Under the pieces are notes generated by a model that was given only the letters and a program-made list of their open reading frames with translations, was not told the origin of the DNA and did not search any database. DNA of 64,000 nucleotides from Emergomyces orientalis (lineage: Eukaryota > Ascomycota > Eurotiomycetes > Onygenales > Ajellomycetaceae), in contig MOWL01000052.1 of the NCBI GenBank assembly GCA_002110485.1, positions 124,001 to 188,000 of the forward strand, read 5' to 3'. The translations under genes were made by a program, and so were the position numbers. Positions 46,571 to 58,600 of the stretch are shown here, piece by piece. Position 1 is the first letter of the stretch. Each line of letters starts with the position of its first letter.

Positions 46571-46800
46571 TCTATCTTTTTTTTTTTTTTTTCCCTTTCA
46601 TTAAGGCATATGCAATCGGTGATTATGATGCTCATCTAGTATTACTAGAATTTATCATGTAAACTATATCTAAATACATATAACTTCTTGCCACTTGCCA
46701 TTACAGTAATTCCAGCCCAGAATAAAATGCGCATTCAAAAAAAATAGAGAGATGATACAAATTAATAATAAAACATTTTATATATAATCTCAAGGACCAA
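46571..46800 (-). mobile_element. LINE 3' UTR with poly(A), inverted
   Basis: Complement of the LINE-B tail: TTATTCTGGGCTGGAATTAC, GGCAAGTG, the hairpin TCTAGTAATACTAGA (46649-46635), CATATGCCTTAATG, then poly(A) (seen as a T-run at about 46573-46590). About 230 bases of 3' UTR are present, including the TTTGTATCATCT stretch shared with LINE-B, and no coding sequence: an extreme 5' truncation. Confidence 0.75.
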
Positions 46801-46919
46801 CACAGAAAATTTCGGACCTCAACAAAAACTTTTTATTCTTTTTAAAGCTATATCGCGATCCTAACCAGGCCATAAAGGGCCGCCATTTACACCTACACGC
46901 TCGTACACCCTCAATCACC

Positions 46920-48272
46920 ATGGTTGAGGCAGCTGGCGTGGGTGTGGTTGAGAGGGGGGTGGGCGCGCGCGCGGCATGACACGCGCCGGGAGCGGAACAG
47001 GGAAATAAAGAAGCTGCAGGAGGAATAGCTGCAACACTTAGCAAAATCACTGAAGCTCTTAGAGAGGGAGAGAGAGACAAGAAGATAAACAAGAAGAGAT
47101 TGCAGCATATTCAGCAGGCTCTGAGAGCCATGGAAGAGTTCAAGAACAATTTGCTGAATAGAATGCTAGAGAGGCTGGAGAGCGCTACTAGCACATTCCA
47201 ACAGAACAAAAGACACAACAAGTCGAACAGTAGGCCCTCATGGGCGCATGTGGCGGCCAGTGGAGGGTCTCCAGACAAGATTGTGACGGGGCGCGTGCTT
47301 AGAGAGATTGTAGTATCTCGCTGCAACTGTGACGCACTGCCAGTGGAGGAACGCACCCCAGAGGCCATTGTGAGAAAGGTAAATGGGACCATCAAAGATG
47401 TGACCACTGGCACCATAGTTGCAGCAAGATACATGCCTAGTGGTGATCTGATCCTGGTCACAGACAACCCCAGCACGAAGGCCGAGCTGACAAAAAGTAA
47501 TGAATGGGTGGAGAAATGGGGCGACAAGGCACACATGAGAAAGGAGATGTATGCAGTATTGGTCAAGAGTGCACCTATCAGTGCCATTAGCTGGGTTAGC
47601 CCAGATAAAGCAGTGAAGGATGTCTACAAGCAGAACCCATCTCTCAGATGCAGAGCACTCATCCACAGGGTCACAAAGCGGCTAGCTAAACAGCAGCGGC
47701 CTCATGGAAGCATTATCCTACATGTAGCCACACCGCAGCAGGCAAACACGCTGGTGGAGAATGGCATCATTCTGGAGAATGAATTCTGCATGGTTGAAAT
47801 CTTCCACAGGGAGGCTCAGGTCACCCGATGCTACAGCTGCCAGCAATATGGACACATAGCCAGATTCTGCCGCAAGGGTGATATCTGTGGGCACTGTGCA
47901 GCAGAGGGACACATGGACAAGACCTGCCCTGCAGCACTGGAAGGAAAGAAGGCAATCTGCTGTAACTGTGAAGGAGATCACCCAGCATGGTCTGCAAGGT
48001 GCTCTGAATGACAGACTGCGGTTTCACTGGCCAAGGAGGCTCTCAAGAACCGGCCAAGGCGCTTTGTGGTGCAAACACCAGATGAGGAGGGTTGAATCAC
48101 CCTCAGAAAGTGTAGCAGAACCACAGGAGAGGACCCTCTGATTGTTCAGCGCAAGGTCGGCAGACCCACGAATGTGGCAAGAGCTGGCGCGCAGCAACGG
48201 GGCTCGCTCAGTGGCTATGCACGCCCAGCGCGACCAGACTCCACGCAGGACCAAGACATGGGTGAACCATGA
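46920..48272 (+). pseudogene. LINE-C ORF1 (nucleic-acid-binding protein), three TGA codons
   Basis: The frame starts at ATG 46920 in a good context (CACCATGG) and ends with TGA 48270-48272, 450 codons. TGA codons interrupt at 46977, 48009 and 48093; there are no TAA, TAG or frameshifts. Content: Ala/Gly-rich N-terminus, a coiled-coil stretch (GNKEAAGGIAATLSKITEAL to about residue 100), a domain with AARYMPSGDLILVTDN, and a C-terminal zinc-knuckle array CYSCQQYGHIARFC, CGHCAAEGHMDKTC, CCNCEGDHPAWSARC. The stop after ARCSE sits where related ORF1 proteins carry Arg followed by QxAV. Function: RNA binding and nucleic-acid chaperone of the retrotransposition particle. Its stop codon overlaps the ORF2 start as ATGA. 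Confidence 0.82.
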
Positions 48273-51200
48273 GTGAGCAAGTCCATATACTACAATACAA
48301 TGTGCATAACTCAAACAAGGTGATGAACGCATTACTGGCCAAGCCCGAAACGGCATTAAACTACGACATCATCGCACTGCAGGAACCATGGATGCAGAGG
48401 GAATCTGGAAGGGGTACAACATGCCCGGCCAACTGTGGATTCTGGCAGGCAGGCATGCAGGTCAAGGAGGCCAGGGTGGGCTTCCTCATCAACAAAAGAC
48501 TGAAGGCAACAGCATGGGAGGTCAGGGTCATTACAGAATCCATGGCATTGCTCACTGTGAACACGGTAAGAGGACCACTACTAATGCTCAATGTCTACGC
48601 TGCTCCACCAGGCAGCTACACAACTGTGCCAGAGAGTTCCCCCATCCTTGAGCTACAAGCGGTGGTGGAGGGGGCCGAGGCCTCGCTACCAGCGCGAACT
48701 CAGGGGCGATGTGCGCAACAAGCGCGAGATCAGGGTGCAGACGCGCAACAAGCGCAAAGTCAGGGTGCGGAAGCGCGGCAGGCGGAGGTAGTGGTGCTGG
48801 GAGACTTCAATGTGCATCACTCAAAGTGGGGAGGTGAGCGAGTGAGACAGGACTTTGACCTGGCATGGGAGCTCATAGCACAGGTGGATGCCCTCGGACT
48901 GCAGCTGGCAACACCACGGGGAGAGATTACATGGCAGGACCGCGGAAGCACCGGCACCACCTTGGACCTAATCTTTCTCTCAGAGAACCTGAGTGCAGGG
49001 GTACTGGAATGCCGGGTCGCACACGAGGCGGATATGGCATCAGATCATCTACCAGTGGTCACTAAGTTAGCCATCGACATACCTGTGGTACTAAGGGAAA
49101 AACGCAACTGGCGGCAAGTGAATATACAGCAGCTGCAAAAGGACTGCCAAGAGCTACAATGTTGCAACAGCTTTGGCTCAACAGCAGAGATTGATTGCTA
49201 TGCAAACTATCTGAGTGAATTCATCAATGAGCTAGCAGAGAAACACGCTAAACGCGCGTGCATCTGCAAGCAGAGTCGCTCGTGGTGGTCCAACAGAGTG
49301 GCGCAGGCAGTGAGTGAGTACAAGAGAACCATGAGGGATGCAGACAGCACTGAGGAGGAAAGAAGACATGCCCGCAACAGGCGAAACAAGGAAATAAAGC
49401 TGGTCAAGACTGCCAGCTTCCGCGATCTAATGAACAGTGCTGGCACAGATCCTAAACTGCTCTGGAAGCTGGCAAAGTGGGGTCGCACACACACCAACGA
49501 GACCAAGCAACCGGCAAGACTGCCACCGCTTAGAGGAATGCCAGAGGCCTTGGGTGAAACCGAGGTGCGAGCCACTGCATTCCAGGACAAGGCTGAACTA
49601 CTACGGGCGCGGTTCTTCCCGGAGCCTTTGGCGGCAAGGGAAGATGACATGAACGTGGGAACGCAGCCGCGGAGTGTGACTGACATGGTAGTGCTCACAG
49701 AGGAGGCCATGGCAGCGCTGATTGCTAGGCTTCCGAATGACAAGGCCCCGGGTGCCAACGGCATCCCCAACCGCTTCCTCAAAATGCTAGGCCCAAGGTT
49801 CATCACAGCAATAACTGAGCTTACACAGGCCTGCTGGCATTGGGAGTACTACCCACAGATATTCAAAACAGCGCGCACGGTGGTGCTCAAGAAGCCAGGA
49901 AAGAAGGACTACAGTGAAGTGGGAGCCTGGAGGCCGATTGCACTACTTGACACCCTAGGTAAAATTGTAGAGGCTGCAACAGCCAAGGAAATAAGGTCTC
50001 TGGCAGAGAAACATGGGATGCTACCAGCTCAGCAAATGGGGGCGCGAGGAGGCCGCTCCACAGAAACAGCAATTGCTCTGTTACTGGCGCAGATTCGCAC
50101 AGTGTGGGAGGAGCAGGGAGCAGTGGCCTCAGTGCTGTCACTGGACATCTCAGGGGCCTATGACAGAGTGCTCAGAAATCGCCTAGTGCACATTCTAAGA
50201 AAAAGAGGACTGCCCAGACAGCTGACTGGATGGGTCAACTCATTCATGCAGGGGCGCAAGGCGACACTAGTATTTGATGAGCAGGAAACTGAAGCCTTTG
50301 AGGTGAATGCAGGCATCCCACAGGGATCACCCTTGTCACCCATTCTGTTCTTATTCTACAATGAGGAGTTGCTCAGAATATGTGCACCACAAAGTGAGCC
50401 CGTCAGCTGCATAGGATTTGTAGATGATGTGAACATTCTAGCATATGGTGACTCAACTGAAGCGAATTGTGCGCATCTGGCGCGGATCCATGCCAGCTGT
50501 GAGCTTTGGGCGAGCAGACATGGGGCAATCTTTGCACCACAGAAGTATGAGCTCATGCACTTTACCAGAACAAGAACTAGATTCAATCTAGAACACTCAC
50601 TGCAACTGCCACAGCAAGTGATCAAGCCACAGAGGGAGATGCGGGTGCTAGGCATCTGGCTTGACCCTAAGCTGAGGTGGCGTAGCCATGTCAGTAAGGT
50701 GGTAGGCAGAGCGAAATCACAGATAGGTGCCCTAACTCGGACAACACAGTCAACCTGGGGCCTGCCACTGCAGCATGCCCGGAGGGTCTACAATGCAGTG
50801 ATAAGGCCCGCAATAGGATACGGAGCGCTGGCATGGCATCAACCACAGGCGACACAACATGAACCGCGACATCAACGCCAGCTGCTAGCCAGCCTGGAGA
50901 AGATTCAAAATAAATGCCTACAGGTCATTGCAGGGGCCTACAGAGCTACTCCAATCACCTCACTGGAGGTGGAGACAGCCACACTGCCTCTGGAGATACA
51001 TCTAGACAGTGTGGTGGCCAGAGCAACTGAGCGGCTTAAGGAGTCAGGAATCATGGAGCAGATAAAACAGGCATGTGTGCAGGTCAGAGCCAGACTTCGC
51101 AGAAGGAATAACAGAGGAATGCAATCAGTGGAGGCAGTACTGCACCCAGTGAGCATGCAGCAGGGGTGGAGTGTAAATTGGGTGAGACAGGCAAAGCAAC

Positions 51201-51697
51201 TGAAAAAGCTGGAAAGACAAGAAAACAGTGTGTGTAACTGGGCCTTCAAGAGATGGGTGAGGGAGGAGGCAATGATAAGGTGGCGGAACAGATGAAGAGC
51301 GCGCACAACACCATGAGGAGAACTGTTTGGCAGGCCCCCGGATGTAGAGCTACTAAGATGGCATGAGGGCCTGAGCAAGGCCCGAAGCTCATTGATAGTC
51401 CAGCTGCGTACCGGCAAGACAGGCCTTGCAGCGTTCCTCCACAGAAGAAGAGTTCCTGACTTCCCCACACTGAAATGTCCATGTGGATATGAGCATGAAA
51501 CGGTGCTGCATGTGATGATACACTGTACACGATTCAGTGGGGAACGCGCGGAGCTGGAGCAGGAGGGCAGAGTGGATAAGAAGTGGTTGCTGGACACCAA
51601 GGAAGGACTGCACAGGCTCACCAAGTGGTGGCTCAAGCAGGACATTCTCAGACAGTTCTCCCTAGCCAAGGTGTTAAGTGAGAGAAGGGCGGAATGA
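48269..51697 (+). pseudogene. LINE-C ORF2: APE endonuclease and reverse transcriptase, two TGA codons
   Basis: ATG 48269; continuous to a TGA at 51293, another TGA about six codons later, then open to 51697. N-terminal APE endonuclease: ILQYNVHNSNKVM, IIALQEPWM, VVVLGDFNVHHSKWGG, TTLDLIFLSENL, MASDHLPVVTKL, with the expected Asn, Glu, Asp and His. RT: NDKAPGANGIPNRFLKMLG, WRPIALLDTLGKIVEAATAK, VLSLDISGAYDRVLRNRL, GIPQGSPLSPILFLFYNEEL, catalytic FVDDVNILAYG. No RNase H follows. C-terminal CCHC-like CPCGYEHETVLHVMIHC. The endonuclease contains a 30-base repeat (48701-48790, about three units) encoding Gln/Ala-rich residues. Catalytic residues are intact, so only the late TGA codons appear disabling. 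Confidence 0.88.
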
Positions 51698-52184
51698 GAT
51701 GCACAGCACAACTAAGAAACGCGGCTGGCGCATATCAGGGGGTGAAGGGCGCGAAGAGCGAGGCCCTACCAGGAGATAGTGAGCTTGAAGCGCGAAGTTG
51801 GGCGACCGGGCGCGCCACAAGCGCGGAGTTGAGTGGCCTGCGCGCTACAAGCACTCCAGGACGTTGAAGTCTGCGCGATGAGCGGCGGACACACAGCATG
51901 AGGTGCCACATTCATTAGAAGTCTTTCTTATGTTCAGACAGAGGTGATGGTGATATAGGGGGTTTTCTTGTCTTCTCACGGTGCTATGCACCATCTTCTC
52001 TAAGAGCAGCGGGAGCTGCTCCGCGGTACTTGAAGCAATTATAAATGTTGAATAGATTTGCTGTTCAGGGGATTTTTAGGCCAGGGCTATACTAGATAGC
52101 CCAAGGTTTTCCTCACTTTGTATACTAGCTGCCTCCCCACATATCCTCGGGATCAAGTGGTGTAGAAATAATAATAATAATAAT

Positions 52185-54385
52185 AACACCAGACAGCACA
52201 TCAGAGCCCAATATTGATATTACTACAAATCCACACACTACTCAAATTGTTGCGAACGACCGATCGCGAAATACAGCATCCAGGGCAGGTGAAATAAGCT
52301 CTGACTTTAGCGAATCAAATGGTATAGCAGGAGATCGCAGAACAAGATCACGTAAAGAAGCACACTTCATTGCAGCCACACAAGCTAAAGAACACCCAAA
52401 ATTCATGATAAATGCCATGTTTGCTACTGAAACAGAGAAGAAGGCTACATTGCAGATTTATGCTCATCATACTGCTTTTGCTGTGGCAAAGAAGTTGAAT
52501 ACTTCTGCTAATTTGAGTATCTTGAAGATTCATAGATCTCAGCTTCCAGATCCGCCCGATAACTGGCAAGAGCTAGAAAGACATCAATATTGTGAAGATT
52601 TTACAAATGCTGCCAAATGGGAATGGGAAACTATAACTCTGCAAAATACATATGAAATAACTAGCAGACCTGGGAAAGCTGTTTTCATAATTCCACTGAG
52701 ATGAGTCTTTACATACAAATTCAACGATGAGGGATATCTAATGAAATTCAAAGCCCGAATCTGCGTACGCGAAGACCTTCAACCAGTCACAGATCTCAAC
52801 ACTAAAGCCCACACGCTGGCTGCCGGAGACCTCCGTATACTGTTAGCACTCACTGCAGCATTTGACCTAGATACAGTGCAGTTGGATGGGATAAACGCCT
52901 TCATCAACAGTGAGATCGATGAACTCGTATACGTGGAACTACCCGACGGATGGTGGAAGCTAAAGGGGATATGGAATCTCAAACGCAAAACTCACATGTT
53001 GAAGCTCTTACGGGCACTATATGGATTACGAAGATCTCCACTGCTTTGGCTAAATGACCTATCTTCTACTCTACGAAACCTTGGCTATACAGCAACACCT
53101 GAAGATCGATGCCTCTTCTCAAATGATCGTGTGATCGTATTCTTTTACGTTGATGATATTGTCATCCTATCACACCCTGATGATGGCACGGAGCGAGATG
53201 CGTTGATTAAAAACCTTCAAAACACGTACGAGATTCGCAATATGGGCAATCTGAAGTGGTTCCTTAATATGCGAATTATAAGGGATCGCCCGAATCGGAA
53301 GCTTTGGCTATGTATCGGATTTTAGGATATCCGTTATATTGCCAATAATCATTATTCCTTCCATTCCCTTAGAATATATATCTAGCTAGCTATGGTTTTT
53401 ATAGAAAAAGGGCTCGATCGTAATGTGCGAGCTAATAAGCGAATGGGCGTGGTTCGCTGATTTATGGGCCAGTAATATCATGCCATGGAACATCCATATT
53501 AGTGATGTTCGGCGAATCCCAACACTATGTCAAGATGCCTATATTGATAAGATTGTTGACATGTATAATCTCTCGCATGCCCGAAGATCTTATACACCCT
53601 TATCAGGCGCCCCATTAGACCCTTATAAGGGATCTGCTACACCAGAGGAAATCCACTACTATCAACGCCGCATTGGATCCTGAATTTATTCGGCCGTAAT
53701 GACACGCCCTGATATCGCGTACGCAGTTGGAAAGCTCGCCACATTCATGACTAACCCTTCCGAACGCCATTCTGCTGAAATAGATCATGTAATATCTTAC
53801 CTACGAGATACAAAGAACCTAGCTATACTGTATGATGGAAATTATATAGAGAAAGCTCTGCAGATGGATATGAAACCTGAGATAGTGGAGGTAGCTAGTG
53901 ACGCGTCCTTTGCAGATAACCCAGACTGCCGCTCAACACATGGCTATGTCTTCAAGCTATATAGAGGAGCTGTGGATAGGAAGTCAATGAGGCAGACCAT
54001 GATAACTACATCCACCACAGAAGCTGAACTCATTGCTATATCTCATGCAGGAAAAGAGTCAATATGGTGGTGGCATCGGTTTTTTCGTCATATCAATTTC
54101 AACCCTGGGCATAAAATCCGAACCCAATGTGATAACCGCCAGACTGTTGGAATTCTTACGAAGGAAGATCCATCCATTACTCCTAAACTACGCCATGTTG
54201 ATATATACGGAAGTTGGCTCCGCGAACGGATTCAACTAGGCGATATAACTGTTGAATGGGTCCCAACGAAACTCATCCCCGCAGATGGCTTCACTAAATC
54301 TCTACCACACCGAAAACACATGGAATTTGTTAAAATGATTGGATTGGTGGATATAACAGATCTGATCGCTAACCAGGCGAAATAA
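52185..54385 (+). pseudogene. Copia-4 pol relic: reverse transcriptase and RNase H
   Basis: Starts directly after the LINE-C tail. Before RT: SRKEAHFIAATQAKEHPKF. RT: KWEWETITLQNTYEI, a TGA at 52702 where WVFTYKF is expected, ARICVREDLQPVTDLNTKAH, DTVQLDGINAFINSEIDELV, LLRALYGLRRSPLLWLNDLS, catalytic FFYVDDIVIL. A solo LTR (53313-53524) splits it between RKLWLC and QDAYIDKI, and frame is restored on removal. Then MTRPDIAYAVGKLATFM and RNase H (DASFADNPDCRSTHGYVFKL, TTSTTEAELIAISHAGKE, QCDNRQTVGIL, KLRHVDIYGSWLRERI) to the stop at 54383-54385. Gag, protease and integrase are absent. Different lineage from copies 1-3. Confidence 0.88.
53313..53524 (-). mobile_element. Solo LTR (212 bp) in copia-4, target duplication CTATG
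   Basis: Minus-strand copy of the 8959-9168 LTR: begins (minus) TGTTGGGATTCGCCGAACAT and ends CCGATA. CTATG flanks it at 53308-53312 and 53525-53529. Removing it plus one duplication rejoins the copia frame (LWLC then QDAY). Confidence 0.88.
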
Positions 54386-54900
54386 CTGCGGTTTATGATC
54401 AATGTTGATCACCGCGCACACTCCTTAATTTTTCTTTTGTTGTTGTTTTACTATCACCAACTGCTGCCTGCAATACTGCTTTTATCCCCTAATCTCTCTC
54501 ATAGATTTTATATTGCCTAATTAGGCAGTATCTGCAGCTTCATGTTCACTCGTTTTTAACGCGTTTCCTTCGCTGAAGGGGGTATGTCGGAAAAACGGCT
54601 TATCGGCCGTATATCCATCGTATATCGTACGGCGGGCAGAATCCGGTCTACGCACCCCTATAATCGTTTATTATTGATTACGTATAGTATTCTTGGCTAG
54701 CACACTAAATTTCACATAAAGGCCATATATTTTGTACGTAGCTAGGATAAGAATGTACTGAATAAGAATATCTTGAATACTGGCAATATAAAGGATCCGA
54801 CAGATCCGATACAATCCGTGCTCATTGTAACACTTGTATAAAAAATCAAAAAAAAAAACATTTGATCCAAATGTCACTATAGGCTGCCGTACTAGCGTTA
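54386..54900 (+). repeat. Copia-4 3' end with partial LTR
   Basis: After the stop codon comes untranslated sequence, a purine-rich CGCTGAAGGGGGTA, then TGTCGGAAAAACGGCTTATC at 54585, which has the form of an LTR start. Candidate promoter TATAAAGGATCC near 54788. The end is not defined; similarity to other LTRs here is not evident. Confidence 0.5.
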
Positions 54901-55121
54901 ATTTTGAAGCTTTTTTATATATACCTCATGTTAGCAGCGAGGCTCTGGCAGTGTTTTGAGTTGAGTGAAATCTAAGCTATCAAAAAAGAGAGATGAAACC
55001 ATTCTTGATTGTTAACCCTGGCCTGTTATCTGAAATTCTTAAAAATTTTTTTAAAAAACGTGAAAGCTTGAGAAATGTCAAAAAGGTGGAAGGTTGATTG
55101 ATTGTACCTACTATCTATCTA

Positions 55122-55249
55122 GTTAGCAAGCAGCATCTCTCGAAATTAGCTTCCTCCCACTCAATACTAAAGAAGGATTAGTAAGCATCCCACAATATGT
55201 GGGACGGTTGAACCTTGCCTAGTATTATTGGAGGTGGCAGCTTGCTAAC
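55122..55249. repeat. LTR-derived inverted repeat
   Basis: GTTAGCAAGC at 55122 is answered by GCTTGCTAAC ending at 55249. The arms (about 60 bases each, imperfect) meet at CATCCCACAATATGTGGGACG. The right arm, read inverted (CTGCCACCTCCAATAATACT then GTTCAACCGTCCCACA), resembles the 3' half of the copia copy 1/2 LTR. Confidence 0.6.
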
Positions 55250-55435
55250 TGTTTGGACGTCTGAGTGGTTGTATTATTCTCCGTATTGGAGGTGAAATCT
55301 ATGGATGCCGCGTGCGGGGGTGCTGCTCGCAAGTAGTCTGGTTAGGAAGCCCAGGGCCTCTCCGGCTGGGTATCTGTAGGGCTCTACTCCATACACTTGG
55401 TAACAAGTACGTAATGGTCACGTGCTAGCGGCCGC

Positions 55436-55537
55436 TGTTAGGTGATACTAGGGCTACCCGGGTCACATGCCCCACACACACATATATATTTTAGCTAGTT
55501 AGGTAGTTCAATATGATAGGCTTGATGCACTCTATGA
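55436..55537 (+). repeat. Copia-3 5' LTR (102 bp)
   Basis: Starts TGTTAGG, ends TATGA; contains ATACTAGGGCTACCCGGGTC, an ACATATATATTTTAG stretch as TATA candidate, and is identical to the 3' LTR. The TSD places the ends to the base. Confidence 0.95.
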
Positions 55538-55611
55538 GGTTATGAGGCCCTCTGTTTAATACGCTGCGTTACTGCTATCTATTTCTCTTATACAGCTAGT
55601 TCTTGCCTCTC

Positions 55612-58600
55612 ATGGTGAACTTACGGTCAGGCAACAGTCCTGATCTTACGAGGGAAAATAAGCCGACTAGGCGAGCGGAACGTACGCCGGAGAATATTGA
55701 AAACGAGCCCTTTCCAACCCCCATTACAGCCCGTAAATTGCCCGCAAGAGCTCCTTCGGAGGAGTCAAGTGCTGATTTCGAAGATCCAATGTCGGATATG
55801 TCGGATACGGGCTCAGATCGCGATGAACCCACCCAGGAGGCTCAGGTTGAGCATGATGACTCCTTGAGCGCTGAGACCCGGGCGAGGTTGGAGATTGCGA
55901 GGTTGGAGAATGAAACAGCGCGGATTAAGGCTGGTGCTGGTGCGGGGGAGCTCGCAGGCGCCAATATGACGGCTTATTTGAAGGCCATTAAGGAGTTTCG
56001 ACTTACAGTTAAGCTTCTTGAAAAGCCAGTTCTGCTGCTGGGCTCCATGAACTATCCCATGTGGAGGGATGAGGTTCTTCTCGCGGCGAAGGATTCAGAA
56101 ACAGATGATATTTTGTTAAATAAGGAGCTGGCCCCGCCTGAGGGGGTCAGTGAGGACGTTGCGAAGCTCTGGAGGGAGCGGAATAGCTGGCTGCGTAATT
56201 ATATGTGGTCAGCGATTTCCGCACAGGCTAGAACTCATTTTACTATACCGAAGGAGAATCAATTGTCTGCCTATATGCTGTGGTCCATAGTAGAGGAGAA
56301 CTTCGCTGAACGCCGCGTAGTTCGCCGGTTTCGTCTTTTCAATGAGTTCCTGGGTATGACGGCTGAGTCTTGCGGGTCGGATCGTGCGTTTATTGAGCGT
56401 CTCTTAGCCGTACGAACTGAATATAAGCGATTAGATTTTTATATGCCGGATTCCGTCTTCTTTGATCGATTGCTTGCGGGGATTCACAGTAGATGGGCCA
56501 ATCTCATACGAAATAGGATGGATGATATTGAAAAGAGTGGTGAAGATACTCTCCTGGAGGATGATTTTGTGGGTCTATGCCGTGATATTCTGCTTCGATT
56601 GCCCTCTGGCGGCAGTTCCTCTTCTTCAAAGAACACAAAGGCGCCCGTAAATAATGCGAGCAGTATGGATGATGCGGGTGAGAGCCCTGCTCCATCTGCA
56701 TCAGGCAGGCCAAAATGCTCACATTGCGGGATTGTGGGCCATAATGAGGAGAGCTGTTGGAAAAAGCACCCAGAGAAGCGTCCATCAGGTTATTCTAATG
56801 AAAAAAGGCGTGGTGGCACCAAGAAGGATAAGAAGAAGGCCAATAATGAGGATTCTTTCAAGAGCCCCGATGACGGCTCTGCTCCTGTACACAGTACGGT
56901 TGAGAAGGTGTTCCATGCTCGTGAAATCGTCCGTGATGATGATATTGCGGATGAGTGGGTTCTGGACTCGGGGTCTGGCGCTCACGCAACACCACGCAAG
57001 GAGCTTGTTAAATGCCATTCAATGAGCTCCAATGTTAAATTGAAAATGGCGGATGGGACCATTGTTCCAGCTGCGGCCGTTGGTACGGTTGAACTGGCGG
57101 TTGATGGGGCGGATGTGTGCCTGGAAGGTGTGCGATTTGCCCCCGAATTAGAAGCAAATATCGTGAGCTTTGGCAAATTAGTCCGCAAGGGCTATACGTT
57201 CAAGCAATTGGCATATGGAGAAGCTCACTCGATTATTATGACCTCTCCCGATCGAATGGTCAGCTTCACTGCTGTTTTGAATGAGAAAGATATCTATGTC
57301 ATTGAAAAGCCTCCGCAAATCCGAGATTTGATTCAATTCGCCATGCCTAATGGTGATTTTCGGCCCGTAAATGCTGTGGATGACTCGCTATTGGCTCTGC
57401 CATCAATGAATATAAAACCAGTAGAGCTCACGATGCTGCAATGGCATTTGAAGCTGGGTCATCTTAACCACATGGATATAGCGAAGATGGCCGCGGATCC
57501 GCGCATGGGGATGAGGATTAAAGGCTCCAAGGCTCTGCCTTTTTGTAAAACCTGCGTGCAGGCTAAGATGGCTCGTCCTGCTTTTGAGCCCATGATTAGA
57601 AAAGTGAAGCCTGCTGCACGATTATTTATTGATCTTGCGGGCGGTGGGCGTACCTTATTCAATGAGGATGGCGTTCCCACGTATGGGGGGGCTGATTATT
57701 GGATGAGTATTACGGACGATGCCACGAGATATCGGTGGGCCATTTTAATGGCCACCAAGGGTGAAGCAACCGCGAAACTACGGGATTTTATAACAATGAT
57801 TGAGACCACTGCGCAGCGATGCGTGGGCTCCTTGCACTGGGATGGTGGTGGAGAATTCAAGAGCGATGAATTAAAAGCTTTTTGTAAACAGCGAGGCATT
57901 GCCTATGAGACGACTACGCCATATACCCCACAATCAAATGGTCCAGCGGAACGTGCGAACCGCATAATAATCGAAAGAACTAGGAGCTTGCTATTCGATA
58001 GCGGGCAGCCTAGGGACCTATGGGGTGAGGCCATGCAGGCTGCCGTTATGTTGATCAATATGTCTCCCACCTCTACGAAGCTTTACGGGTGCAAGGAGGG
58101 GTCTCCGCTGACCCCCTTTGAAGCATGGATGGGGGTGCAGCCCACGGCGAATTGGCTGCATAGATGGGGCTGCAAGGTCTACAAGAAGGATCTGCGAGTT
58201 ACTAATAAGCTTGCGGATAGAACGGATGGGAAAGAATGGATCTTTGTGGGTTATCAGGGCCTTCATCAAGTTCGCATATGGGACCCTGATGCACGCAGGT
58301 TGGAGATAGCACGAGATGTGGTTTTTGATGAAGCTCTCGTGGAGGACGTGTCATTCATTAATGCCGCTCTTCCGGCTCCTCATGAGCCAAATAACATACC
58401 GGATGAGCTCGATGTTTTGAATCCTGCGGATGGATGGCAGCACTGTCTCCTGCGGCGCCTGGCAAGGGAGCGGCCGCACATCATGAAGATGCTTGTCAAT
58501 GGGGATCTGGAGGAGGCCATTGAGCCTACCTATCTTATAAACAGTGATGTTGATCTCCTTAATGAGTCTGACGAGCATGCTAATGATAATGGTGATGAAC

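Larger units (their letters stand above)
46801..52184 (+). mobile_element. LINE-C, near-complete Tad-like non-LTR retrotransposon
   Basis: Contains a short 5' leader, ORF1 (46920-48272), ORF2 (48269-51697), a 3' UTR of about 490 bases with a 7-bp-stem hairpin GGGCTATACTAGATAGCCC (52084-52102) and AAGTGGTGTAG, and an (AAT)n tail ending at about 52184. It is markedly more GC-rich than LINE-A and LINE-B. The 5' boundary is approximate. Damage is limited to TGA codons. It is followed directly by a copia pol relic, into which it probably inserted. Confidence 0.85.

Noticed and set aside
46455..46800. Twin-priming as explanation of this LINE pair
   Set aside because: In a twin-primed product the poly(A) lies at the outer end; here it is internal, between the two pieces.
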